Both the position numbers and the translations under genes were made by a program. Of a stretch of 64,000 nucleotides of DNA, positions 26,271 to 37,453 are shown piece by piece. Below the pieces are notes generated by a model. That model did not search any database. It saw only the letters and a list, made by a program, of their open reading frames with translations, and was not told the DNA's origin. The stretch's first letter is position 1. Every line of letters begins with the position of its first letter. Origin of the DNA: Vespa crabro (Eukaryota > Arthropoda > Insecta > Hymenoptera > Vespidae); NCBI RefSeq assembly GCF_910589235.1, contig NC_060957.1, positions 3,910,312 to 3,974,311 on the forward strand, given 5' to 3'.

Positions 26271-27100
26271 GGAGTTCCATTATGGAGTAGATTCGGAAGG
26301 GACGTAACGCCGAGCGCTCCGCATTTCGTGCGACTTTTCGTAATTTTTTCCATTCCATCGGCTCTAAGTTTCATACTTTGATGGTGAATTGCTAAACGGA
26401 GAGCATGTGGAGATAATAATCGGGTCAAGAGATCGAACATCCTTCGTGTTTTTTGTGAAAGTGTGTCCTGTTTCATTATCGAGGCATTGTTCGCCATTAC
26501 GTGGGATTTGCGGGACTTATATTCTATGGTTGGACGGCAGGCCCGTTCTCGCATCGAGGTCTTACTCAGCGCCATCTACTCCAGGGAACGATGGCAGCGC
26601 CGTCTGCAACGCAGGTGTCATCTACAATAATGATTAGTGTTTGGCCGCCGTTTAGGGTTGGCTGCTAGAGCGGACCAAGATCCACGAGGTATAGGACGCT
26701 ATCTCTGATGTTGCCCAGTGCTGCCATCTGGGCCGTGATAGTTCTGCTAACTATACTCTATGGTTGGACGGAAGACTCGTCGTTTTATCGAGGACTCATG
26801 TTATGCTGCGCCATCTACTCTGGACAACGGCGGAAATGCCGCCGACAACGCAAGCGGCGTCTACTTTCAATTCTAGGAAATGCGAAATATCTTTCTTCAT
26901 CGCATAGGAGGCGCTTCTGTCAGCATAAAAACAAAAGCACGCAACAGTCAACGGGTGGTTTTATATATCCAATGCTTTATTTGGAGGAACACGGACGCGT
27001 TCATGGGTATATGATTGGACCTTGTCAAAGTTCTTCTAATATGTTTTAATAACAAAAACTAATTACAACAGCATTATTATTGTTATTATTATTTTTCACC
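26271..27100 (+). repeat. R1 5' monomer 1 (copy A)
   Basis: First of two diverged tandem units. It starts at the satellite junction (GGAGTTCC) and ends with a reversed AT-triplet tract (27,073-27,096). Shared landmarks with unit 2 are GCATTTCGTGCG, GATCGAACATC/GATCATC, CTATGGTTGGACGG, CCAAGATCCACG, and a TTTATATATCCAATGCTT block. It holds two internal sub-repeats about 235 bp apart (26,523 and 26,758). Non-LTR elements often carry promoter activity in such 5' units, but promoter function here is inference. Confidence 0.8.
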
Positions 27101-27386
27101 TAGGGGAGAGGTAGAGCTCTGCATTTCGTGCGGTTTTTCGTAGTTTCGTAGTTCATTCCAGTCTATCGGGGGAAATTTTTAAAACTTGCATGTAAATTTG
27201 TAAGCTGGGAGCAAGGGGAGAAAATTATCGTGTCTACAAATCGATCATCTAGTGGTGTTGTTGGTGAAAGTGTGCTCGGTTGTATTGGCGAAGCGTCGGA
27301 CGCCATTACGTGTTAGTTGCGTGAATTATATCCTATGGTTGAACGGCAGACTGGATCGCTCATCGAGGTCTTCTCAAGCGCCATCT
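26568..27386 (+). promoter_or_regulatory. Cluster of CTCF-like sites in the R1 5' monomers (copy A)
   Basis: AGCGCCATCT at 26,568-26,577, TGCGCCATCT at 26,807-26,816 and AGCGCCATCT at 27,377-27,386 lie at equivalent places in successive sub-repeats. The reverse complement AGATGGCGCT fits the insect CTCF core AG(A/G)(T/G)GGCGC. A fourth equivalent position (27,612) is degraded. Binding is inference from the motif alone. Confidence 0.35.
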
Positions 27387-27918
27387 GCTCTAGGTTACGA
27401 TGACAGCGCTGACGTCAGCGCGGAAGGCATCTACTACTATGAATAACAAAGGACCGTCCTCTGGTGGTTGGTTCTTGGAGTCGACCAAGATCCACGTGGT
27501 ACTGGATGCCATCTCGGAAGTGTGCCAGTGCTGCCAACTAGGACATGTTATTTCCGCGAACTATACTCCATGGCTGGACGGCAGATTCGACGGTCCACCG
27601 AGGACTCATGAAGGGCCAGCTAATATTGACTACGACGGTAGTGCCGCAACCAACGCAAGCGGCATAAATTTCATGATAGAGAAATACGAAATACTAATCT
27701 CCAGCGCATAGGAGGCGCTTCGATCAGGCGAAAATATAAAATAAAATCACTCACAGTCAACTGTTGGTTGTATATTTCCAATGCTTCAATTCGTAGGAAC
27801 GCGGAGGCGTTCATTATGATATACATGGAAATCGTCAAATTTCAAATTTCAATTTATTTACATATAATATACATTCATTAAAAAGAATAATACAATAGCA
27901 TTATTATTATTATAAACC
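27101..27918 (+). repeat. R1 5' monomer 2 (copy A)
   Basis: Second tandem unit, diverged from unit 1 by an estimated quarter or more of positions but clearly collinear. Its two sub-repeats begin near 27,332 and 27,568, again about 236 bp apart. It ends with an ATT tract (27,899-27,914) immediately before the leader ATG at 27,919. Short frames within it are sub-repeat artefacts or UTR frames and are not annotated as genes. Confidence 0.8.
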
Positions 27919-28252
27919 ATGGGAAGAAATGGAGCATTCCTCTTCTCCCGACGAGTAGCACTGTCGGGATCCGAGATAGGAGGAGTACAACCTCCCAAAA
28001 AAAACCAGTGCTCATCTGGCCCGTATGACAGCACCCAGTAAGAGCCCCAAGCCAGGGTTACGACAGGGCCATGAGGACTAGCGGGTACGTTGACGCTGCT
28101 CGAAAGGGATGTGCGGAATGGAACGTAAGGCGCGGTTCTCGTGGAAAACACCCGACGTCAACGCGTCGCACCCACGGGAGTGTCAGGATGCCGATGAAGG
28201 AAGCAGGTGAACGGCAAGGGCGGATGCTTCATTCCCGACCTTATAGCCAAAA

Positions 28253-28284
28253 GCTCTCGCAACAATGGGGGTTGTTGCGAGGGT
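28253..28284 (+). other. Leader hairpin upstream of R1 ORF1 (copy A)
   Basis: Perfect 10-bp stem CTCGCAACAA / TTGTTGCGAG (28,256-28,265 and 28,272-28,281) around the loop TGGGGG. It extends three pairs further with G-T wobbles. It lies about 75 bases before the ORF1 ATG at 28,357. It is absent from the older copy, whose leader skips from TTATAGCCAAA to TGTTATCACC. A second short palindrome, TCCCGAC/GTCGGGA, lies at 27,946-27,969. Confidence 0.6.
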
Positions 28285-28356
28285 GATCACCACCCCACTT
28301 CCGGAGGCACCGCGTTCGGAGACCGTCGGGCACTCTGGAGGAAAAAAAACAACTAC

Positions 28357-29674
28357 ATGGAAAATAAAAGTATCAACAATATAAGTTTAAAGCAACTAAA
28401 TAATATACAAGAAAACAACTAAGAATTACCTGTAAAAAAACATCGTTGCTCAAGGCGACATAAACGTAGGCTCACAGCGTACGAAAGGGATACCACAAGA
28501 TGGAGAGACAGAGAAACTCGCGCAAGCGAAATTCCTCCTTGCAAAAATGAAGTTGGCTATTGCAAGACGACCAGATGTGAACAACATGATAAAGCAAGGA
28601 CTCCCAGAACTGGAGGAGATAATAGATAGTCATGAGTTCATCTATAAATCTCGAAATGAGGTTAATAAGGGAGCGAGGAAACTCGACCGAGTTTCTCAGA
28701 GCCCTTGGGGAAATTCTGCAACTGAGTCCGGCGCAAGTAAGAGAGTAGCCACAAGCCCGCTGCTGTTGCCTGATGAAAGCCTCAAAAAACCAAGGCAAGA
28801 GGCGACGTCGACCGATGCCATCATGTGGTCGGAGGTCGCCAATAAGAGAAGAAACAAGGAGAAATCAGCTAAGAAGCCAACGAAACATCCACAGGAGGAA
28901 GAAAAGGAGCCGAGCAAATCGGAAGACAGGCCGAGAAAAATAACGAGGCCGGGCGCGATCCTCCTGAAACCTTCGAATGGAAAATCATACGTAGACGTAG
29001 TCGGAGATATTCACCAGTGCTTTAAGACGACCGCCGCACGGGTAGATGCTAGATCGGTCCGGCAGACCAGAACCGGCGGAGTTCTCCTCGAACTCAAAAG
29101 GACCACTGCGGATATCAGGGCCTCATTCGCTGAAACCCTGAGGAAAGTAGTAGGAGAAACGAGCAGCATCACGGAACTAGTTCCTAGAGCTACGCTCGAG
29201 ATACGGGACTGCGATTGTTGCACATTTGTGGTGGAAGTCAAGGAGGCCCTAAAGAGGACCCTGCCAGACTACGCGGGAAAATTAGAGGTGAAATAGACGA
29301 ACCCCAACGCGAGACAACAACACCTAGCCCTCGTCAGACTAAAAGAGGAAGCAGCTCGGAAGCTTTTAAAGGCCGGCAGAGTGCTGGTCGGTTTCGTCAG
29401 CTGCAGGGTTAGACGAAGAACGGAAGTGAGTCGATGCTACCGCTGTCTGGACTACGGTCACTATAGCGCCTCGAGAAAGTGCTCTGATAGCAGCAAGTAT
29501 TGTCATTTCTGCGGTAGCACAGATCACAAGATCAAAGACTGCAAAGTCAGCGAGCCTACTTGTTTCTTGTGCTCCAATAGCGAGGATGATCCTAAGAAGC
29601 ACCTAGCGGGATCAAAGGCCTGTAAAGCTTTCCAGGAGGCGCATGCAACAGCCAACAAGAGGAAGACAAGGTGA
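28357..29674 (+). pseudogene. R1-clade ORF1 (gag-like RNA-binding protein), copy A, broken
   Basis: The probable start is ATG 28,357 (MENKSINNISLKQL). A TAA at 28,420 and a frame change at an A7 run (28,434-28,440) separate it from the main gag frame, which reads KFLLAKM near 28,530 and continues to 29,674. A TAG at 29,294-29,296 interrupts it; copy B has a sense codon there. The C-terminal part carries three Cys-His knuckles: CX2CX4HX6C at 29,435, CX2CX4HX4C (CHFC...DH...C) near 29,500, and a CX2C-H-C third near 29,560. Such proteins coat the element RNA. The TGA overlaps the start of ORF2. Confidence 0.82.
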
Positions 29675-32647
29675 GAGTACTTCAGAGCAATTTCAATAGG
29701 AGCAGGACGGCGCACCACTTCCTAACCCAGCTCTGTTCTGAGAAACAAGCTGATATAATTTTAATCAGCGAACAGTACCGGGACAGAGCAGGAATAGGAT
29801 GGTACGCAGTCGAATTGGGCACCGCGGCCATCTGGATCCCAGATCCGCGACAAATTCATGTGTCGGATCAAGGACCCGGACGCGGTTACGTTTGGGTGAG
29901 ACATAAATCGGCGAAATATGTGAGCGTATACCTCACCCCGAACGACCGGATAGACGACTTCCAGACCAAATTAGACGATCTGGAAGACGCACTGAGGGAA
30001 AGGCAAGGGGATCTCATCGTGGCAGGTGACCTCAACGGCAAAGCACTCGAATGGGGGAGACGAGGCCGGACTACAGAAGGGGACGAATCATGGAGTTGGT
30101 GTCGACACTACAGCTCTCAGTACTCAACACAGGCTTGACATCAACCTTCGATAGGCCTGGCTACAGAGAAACAATTCCGGACGTCTCTCTAGCCAATGAA
30201 CAACTGGTGGCAAGAGTCGCAGGCTGGCAGGTAATTGAGGATTATACCGGGAGCGATCATCAGTATATCCTCTTCGATATACACGATAGGAGGCCAGCCG
30301 TGACAACTCCAGTAAGACCCCCTGGTGGATCATTGCAAAAATGGATCGAGAGAGGCTGCCTTCGGTCTTAAATGAAGGATGGAGATTCCTTCAAATTAAT
30401 TTCGCGAGTCTATCGCCTCATGCGCAATCCAGGAGGATTACTGCAGCAACTATGCAGCTCATCCAAAATGCATGCACGATAGCGGTGCCAAAGACGAAAA
30501 AAATGGCAAAGGCGTCCTGCATATTGGTGGACAAACGAGATCGCAGATCTACGTACGAAGTGCTTAAGTCTCCGCCGTGTAGCTCAACGAGCGAAGAGAC
30601 GCGACCTCGACGCTGCTCCCTTGGCTGCAGAGTATCAGGCGGCCAAAAAAAGCTCTCAAGAGGGCCATCAAGGCCAGGCAACGTCGGTGCTGGAAGGAAC
30701 TGTACTTGGAAATCGATCAAAATTCGTGAGGATTATGGTATCAGATCGTCACAAGTTAGCTGGGGACACGAATGCAAGGTATCCCTCAGGACGCTAGAAT
30801 GTTGGAATTCATCCTGCATACTCTATTCCCCTCACAGCCGAAGAGAGAGATTAGCACGGCAGCTCCTGGCATAAGGCGCCACAATTTACAGAAGTGGAGT
30901 TATTCAGGGCCGCATCATCTATGCGGAAGAAGAAAGCTCCAGGATCTGACGGACTTCCAGGAGAATTAATTAAAACTGTCGCGGAGAGTCACTCTGAGCT
31001 CTTGCTATACATGTATAACATGTGCCTCCGGGAGGGCATCTTCCCCGCCCAGTGGAAGAAAGCGAGTCTTGTGCTCATCAGCAAGGGTAAGGGTCCAGCA
31101 GATACAGCTTCGTCATACACAACCTTCTGTATGCTCGATACAGCTAGCAAGCTCCTGGAGAAGCTGCTTAGGCCACGGCTGCACGCAGCCGTTAGGGCAG
31201 CGTGGGATCTTGCTGCCCTCCAATATGGATTTCGATCAGGCCTCTCCACCATCCACGAAGTTCAGGAGATTGTCACGGCCGCTAACATGACGGAACGCGG
31301 GAATCACCATTCCCGCCCTTTGTGTCTGCTGGCCACCATAGACGTGTGAAACGCCTTCAACTCCGTCAGATGGGACTTGGCAATGGAAGCGCTCATACGT
31401 AATTTCAGAGTCCCGGGGTACCTTCTCCGAATACTCGGGGATTATCTAAACGATCGCTTCTTAGAATACAATACTGACGATGGTCCAAGAAGCTTGGAAT
31501 TGACATCGGGTGCCGCTCAGGTCTGCATACTAGGACCGGATATCTGGAATATTTTCTACGACGGTATCCTACATATGGCAGTCCCTGAAGGTGCTCTCTG
31601 ATTGGGTACGCAGATGACATTGTAGTTGTCATAACAGCAAGAGACGCGGAGCGAGCACAGCTGGTGCTCAACCAGGGAATGCGCAGAGTCATCTCCTGAA
31701 TGGAAGAACACGGGCTAACCTTAGCAGCCCAGAAAACAGAGATCGTGCCACTAACGAAGAAGCACATCAACACCTTGCGCAGTTTCGTCTTAGGAGACGC
31801 GACGGTGCAGACGAAGCAGTCCGTCAGGTACCAAGGAGTAACCCTCGACTGCAAATTCACTTACGGAGAGCATATATAAGGGTAGCTGACAAGGCGGCAA
31901 AAGTAGTTGTCACGCTGGGCACACTCATGGCCAATGTCAACGTCCCAGGCCGTGCATTAGGCGACTATTCATGCGTGTCGCCGAAGCAGTGATGCTGTAG
32001 GCGCAGAAGCATGGGCCGAGGCGCTGCGAAAGGAGAATTATCGCAAGCGCATAGCCGCGGTACTGATGAGGGGCGCTCTCCGAATCGCGTCGACCTACCG
32101 CACGGTCTCTGAACTCGCGGCGATATTGGTCGCGGGGGTAATACCGATAGATCTACTAGCCCAGGAGAGACAATTCGTCCACCAGCAGAGGTCCGATTAG
32201 GGTAAGGAGGAGGCACCAAGGCTCGCCTGGTATACCAGCATCGAGACCTGACAAAACAGATGGGTCCAGGTTACTAGGGGCAGATGGACTGCCCGACTCA
32301 TCGGTCGACATGACAACTGGATAATCCGGGAGGCGGGAAAGGTTGATTTCTACCTCACCCAATTCCTGACTGGGAATGGCTTATTGTGTTCCTACCTCGC
32401 AAAGATGAGGAAAGCAGCAGATGGCAACTGCTCCTATGGCGACTCAACCGTTGACGACGCCCACCACACATTTTTCATATGTGCACGTTGCAGCGCCGAA
32501 CGATTTGCCTTGGAGCAGGAGCTCGGAGACATCTCGCCGGAAAACATTGTGAAGAAAATGCTGCGAGGGCAGAAGCAGTGGAACATGGTTGCCTACTATG
32601 TGAGGGCAATCTTATGTAAGAAGAAGAAGGAGATGGGCGGCCCATAG
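29671..32647 (+). pseudogene. R1-clade ORF2 (endonuclease-reverse transcriptase), copy A, broken
   Basis: Begins in the GTGA overlap with ORF1, with no ATG nearby. The endonuclease part shows LQSNFNRSRTAH, ISEQYR, AGDLNGKALEWG near 30,022-30,057 and, after a one-base shift near 30,060, SDHQYILFD (30,252 on). The linker 30,341-30,890 is scrambled. RT blocks are MRKKKAPGSDGLPGELIK near 30,920, QYGFRSGLST near 31,220, TIDV-stop-NAFNS near 31,340 and YADD at 31,607-31,618, just after another one-base deletion. The C-terminal Cys-His segment (DDAHHTFFICARC) lies near 32,450-32,490. The stop is TAG at 32,645. It would nick target DNA and copy element RNA if intact. Confidence 0.82.
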
Positions 32648-32935
32648 ACGTGCCACAAACGTTGCTCCAGGTTCCTGCACGTAGAGTCGAATTGAGGGAG
32701 TCCAATTAATGGGACATGATGTAGTTGTCCCATCCTGAAGTAATGTCACATGACGGTGCCGAAATGGTATCAACATGCCACCAGGATGGATATGAGTTTA
32801 GTCGGTAGTGCCTATTTTAACGCTGAGCACGACATTCCAGGGACTTTAACGGGGGACCCAAATGGCAAAGGGTTCCTATAGGGTCTCTGGGTCAGTGCGT
32901 ATAGCTAAGCATTCTCAGACCATCAAAAAAAAAAA
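32648..32935 (+). other. R1 3' untranslated region and poly(A)
   Basis: Non-coding 3' end that terminates CTCAGACCATC followed by 11 A residues, then satellite TAATAATAATG. The same end occurs in inverse orientation at 48,290-48,560, which confirms it as the element terminus. The satellite resumes without any visible target duplication, which would be hard to recognise in this sequence. Confidence 0.8.
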
Positions 32936-35900
32936 TAATAATAATGAAATCGATAATAGTTAAAATATTTATAACAATAATAACAGTAGTGGCGATAATA
33001 ACGTTAATAATAATAACAAAAATAAAGTAAATAATGAAAATAACGATACTAATAATAATTATAATATAATAAAAACGATTTTAACGAGTATAACGATAGT
33101 AATAATAATAACAAATCGTAACGACAATAACGACAATAACGATAATAATAATAAAAAAAAATAATCCAATAACAATAAATACGATATTAACGATAATAAC
33201 GATAATATTAAATACAATAATAACGATAATTACGTTAATGGCGGTAATAATAATATTAACAATAAAAACGATAATAATGATAATAACGATAAAAGTAATA
33301 ACAATATGAACGATAATAAGGATCATAATAATAATTTCAATTACGATAAAATGATAATATCGATAATAACGGTCATCATATTAATAGCAATTATACCAAT
33401 AATACGATAATCACGATAATTATAATAATAATAATAATAAACATAATAACCTAAATAACGATAATAACGAAAATAGTAACAATAACGATGATATCAATAA
33501 TAATGATAATTATAATAATAATAACAATCATAACGATATTAACAATAATAGCGATAGTACCGATAATAACGATAGTAATAATACTAACGATAATAACAAT
33601 AATACCAACAATATTAATAAAAATTATAATGATAACGATGATTAACATACTAATAAAAATAATAATATTAATAAAGATAATAACGATATTAATGTTAATA
33701 ATCATAATTTTAATTAAAAATATAACGATAGTAACAAAAATTATGATAACAATATTAAAGATAATAACGATAATAACGATTATTACCCTAAGAATAGAAA
33801 CAATATTAACAATAAAAACGATATTATCAATGATAATAATGAAAAAAATAACTATAATAATAATGAAAATATTATCGATAATATCGGTAATAACGATAAA
33901 AAAGGTAATAGCGACAATAATATCAACAATAATAAAGTCAATAACGATTATTACGGCTATAATAATAATAATAATAATATAAATAACGCTAATAAAAATA
34001 GTAGTAATAATGGCAGTAAAAAGGATAATAAATGTATTAAGAATGATAACAATATTAACGATAATAACGATATGAGTCATACTATCGATAATAACTATAA
34101 AAACGATAATAATAATAATGAAAATATATATAAATAATAACGATAGTAACGATAATACCGATAATAATGATAACAATAACTACTATAATAAAGATATTAA
34201 TAATAACACTAATAACGATAATAACAATAATTGTAAGAATATTAATAATACTAACGATAATAACGATAATTACGGTAATAAATATAACAATAATAACGGC
34301 AATAACGATTAAAACTATAATAACGGTAATAATAATAATAACAATAATAACGATAATAACGATAATATTAATAATAATAATAATGTATAATAACGATTAT
34401 AAATACAATAATTTTAAAAACGATAACACCGATGAAAACCATAATAACTATATTAGCGATAATAGCGATAATAGTAATAATAACAATACTATCTATAATA
34501 ATAATTATAAACAAATTTATAATAAAATTTAATAAATAATAACTATAATAACGATAATAAGGATAATAACGATATCAATAATAACGATAATAGCGATAAT
34601 AACGATAATAACGATAACAACGATAATGTACATAATAAAAATAAAAAATATAAGAACTATTTCGATAATACGACATTAACGATTAAAATAATAATACTAA
34701 CTATAAAAACAATAATGACGATAATAATTATAATAATACTAACGAAAATAACGATAATAAAGATAATAACAGTAATAATGTTAATATCAATAATATCGAT
34801 AATAACAATATTAACGAAGATATTAGGAACAATAATAACGATAATAACGATAATAATGATAATAATAATAGCAATAGTAACAATAATATCGATAATAAGA
34901 ATAATAATGATAATAATACGAAGGATAATAACGAGAATAACGATAATAACAATAATAACGAAACAATAATATCGATAAAAACGGTAATAACGATAATAAT
35001 AATGTTAATAATAACAATAATAATAGTAATAAATATAGTATCGATAATAATAACAATAATAGCCACAATAACTATAATAGTGATAATAATAATAATAATA
35101 ATAAAAAAACGTTAATAACGATAATAACGATAATAACTTTAATAATGATAACTATAATAACAAAAATAACAATAATAATGATAATATAGATATGAAAAAT
35201 AATAATATTTACTTGATTAACGATAATAATAATAACAATAATATTGATAATAACGATAATAACGGTAATCATAATAATAAATATATTTACGATAATAGCG
35301 ATAATATTAATGATAATAAAACGGTAATAACGATATTAATGATAATAATAATTACGGCAATAGCGATTATAACGCTAACAATAATAACAATAACAACGAT
35401 AATAACGATAATATCGATAATAAAGTTATAATAGTAACGATAATAATGTTAATAACGATAGCAACGGTAATAATAATAATTACGATAATAATGAAAATAA
35501 CGAAAATAATAATAAGACTAAGATAGATTATAACATTTATAACAATAATAATAAAAACACTAATAACAATAAAAAACATAATAACGGTAATAACAATAGT
35601 AGCGATAATAATAGTAACAATAATAACGATAATAAAGAAAATGAGGATAATAATAATAATAATTCTAACGACAATAACGATAATAAGGATAATAACTTTA
35701 ATAATAATTATAGTAATGAGATAGTAACGATAATAACGGTAATAACGATATTGATAAAAACATTAATAACAATGAAAATGATGATAACGATAATAACGAT
35801 ATTAACGATAACAATAAAAACGATAATAATGATAACATCAATAACAATAATAACGATAATATTGATAAAATTAATAAGTATAATAACGATTATATAGATT

Positions 35901-37400
35901 ATAATAATATTAATGATAAAAATAATAACGAAAGTAACATTAATAACAATAGTAAAGATAATAATAGTAACAATAATAACGATAATAACGATAATAATGA
36001 TAATAATAATAGCAATAATAACGATAATAAAGATATTAAGAATAATAATAATAGTAATTCTAAGAATAATAACGATAATAACGATAATATCGTTAATAAT
36101 AATAAGAATAATAACGATTTTAACGATAATAACGATAAGAGTAATAAGAATGATAACGATTATAATGATATTAATAATAATAATAATAACAATAATCACT
36201 ATAGAAATGATAATAACGATAATAACGATAACAGTAATAAGTATTATAAGGATTATAACGATAATAATATAAATAATAATAACAATAATCACGAGAGTAA
36301 AGATAATAACGATTATAACGTTATTAATAATAACAATATCTATAATAATAACCATTATATCAATATTGACGATAATAATGAAAATAATGATAATAATAAT
36401 ATCAATAATAACGAGAATAACGATTATAACTTTAAAAATATTAACGATAATAACTATAACTTTTGTAATAATAATGATAATAATAACAATTATAACGGTA
36501 ATAGCTATAGCAACGTAATAGCTATAATAATAGTAATAACAATAATAATGATAGTAACGATAATAACGATAATAATAATAATAATAAAATTAAAATAATA
36601 AAAATAATGAAGGTATTTACGATAAAAACAATAAGATCGATAACAATAATAACGATAACAATAAAAACGATAATAAGGATAATACAGCACATAACGAAAA
36701 TAGAGATATCAATGTTAAAGATAATATCGATAATAACGATAATAACGATTATAATAATAACAATAATAACGAGAATAACGATAATAACAATAAAAGATTT
36801 AACAATAATAATAACAAAAAAAACAAACATATAATAATAACAATAATAACAATATTAACGATAATAAGAATAAAAACGATAATAATAATAATGATAATAA
36901 CGAAAAAGAAAACAATAATAAAAATACCAATAATAACGTTAATATCGATAATATCTATAATAATAAAAACAATATTAACGATAATAACGATGATAACGAT
37001 AATAACGATAATAATAATTATAACAAACAATAAAGTCTAAAACGATAATAATGATGATAATAATAATAACAATAATGACGATAATAACTATAATAATAAT
37101 AACAGAAATAACGATAATAATAACAATGAGGATAATAATAATATCAATAATTACGATAACAACGATAATAACTATTCTAATAATAACAACAATAATAACA
37201 ATTATGATAATAATAATAAGAATAATAGCGATAATAACGAAAATAACGGTAAAAAATGTAATAACAATAATATTGACAATAACTATAATAATAATAACTA
37301 TATTAACGATAATTATAATATCAATAATAACGATAATAAAGGTAATAACAATAATAACGATAATAATAATAATAACAATAATGATAATTAAAATATCAAT

Positions 37401-37453
<53 letters not shown>

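Larger units (their letters stand above)
2790..29390 (+). repeat. Segmental duplication, copy A
   Basis: Direct duplicate of 42,360-64,000. Anchors visible in the sequence (A to B): 2,790/42,360; 4,509/43,392; 8,191/46,609; 8,830/51,266; 11,529/53,951; 16,475/55,335; 17,872/56,646; 18,354/57,109; 22,645/58,991; 25,345/60,008; 26,271/60,880; 28,547/63,159. Order and orientation are the same throughout. Compared by eye, the transposon parts are about 95-98% identical, while satellite parts differ more and carry large indels. The left edge is uncertain because the satellite is self-similar. The right edge is set only by the end of the window in copy B. Confidence 0.88.
26271..32935 (+). mobile_element. 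R1-clade non-LTR retrotransposon, near full length, dead
   Basis: A 6.7-kb element with two 5' monomers (26,271-27,918), a leader (27,919-28,356), ORF1/gag with three Cys-His knuckles, ORF2 with endonuclease, reverse transcriptase and a C-terminal Cys-His motif, a 3' untranslated region and an 11-base poly(A) (32,925-32,935). Domain order and motifs fit the R1 clade of arthropod elements. It sits directly in satellite at both ends, with no 28S rDNA flank. Frameshifts and stops occur in both ORFs. The 5' part is duplicated at 60,880. Confidence 0.88.

Noticed and set aside
26271..26300. 28S rDNA target site expected of canonical R1
   Set aside because: Both flanks are RAY satellite, and no rRNA-like sequence was seen anywhere in the window.
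25417..26307. 296-codon frame switching from Ile/Thr to Asn and back
   Set aside because: The switches mark 1-base phase shifts of the same satellite. The frame ends by running into the R1 5' junction.
26389..26637. Short open frames in the R1 5' monomers as possible host genes
   Set aside because: They lie in tandem 5' units of a retrotransposon and recur with them. I kept them only as a sub-repeat observation.
27919..28041. Upstream ORF with a good start context (ACCATGG) in the R1 leader
   Set aside because: About 40 codons, with no recognisable domain, and its end is altered in copy B by a one- to two-base change in an A-run. Too weak to annotate as a gene.
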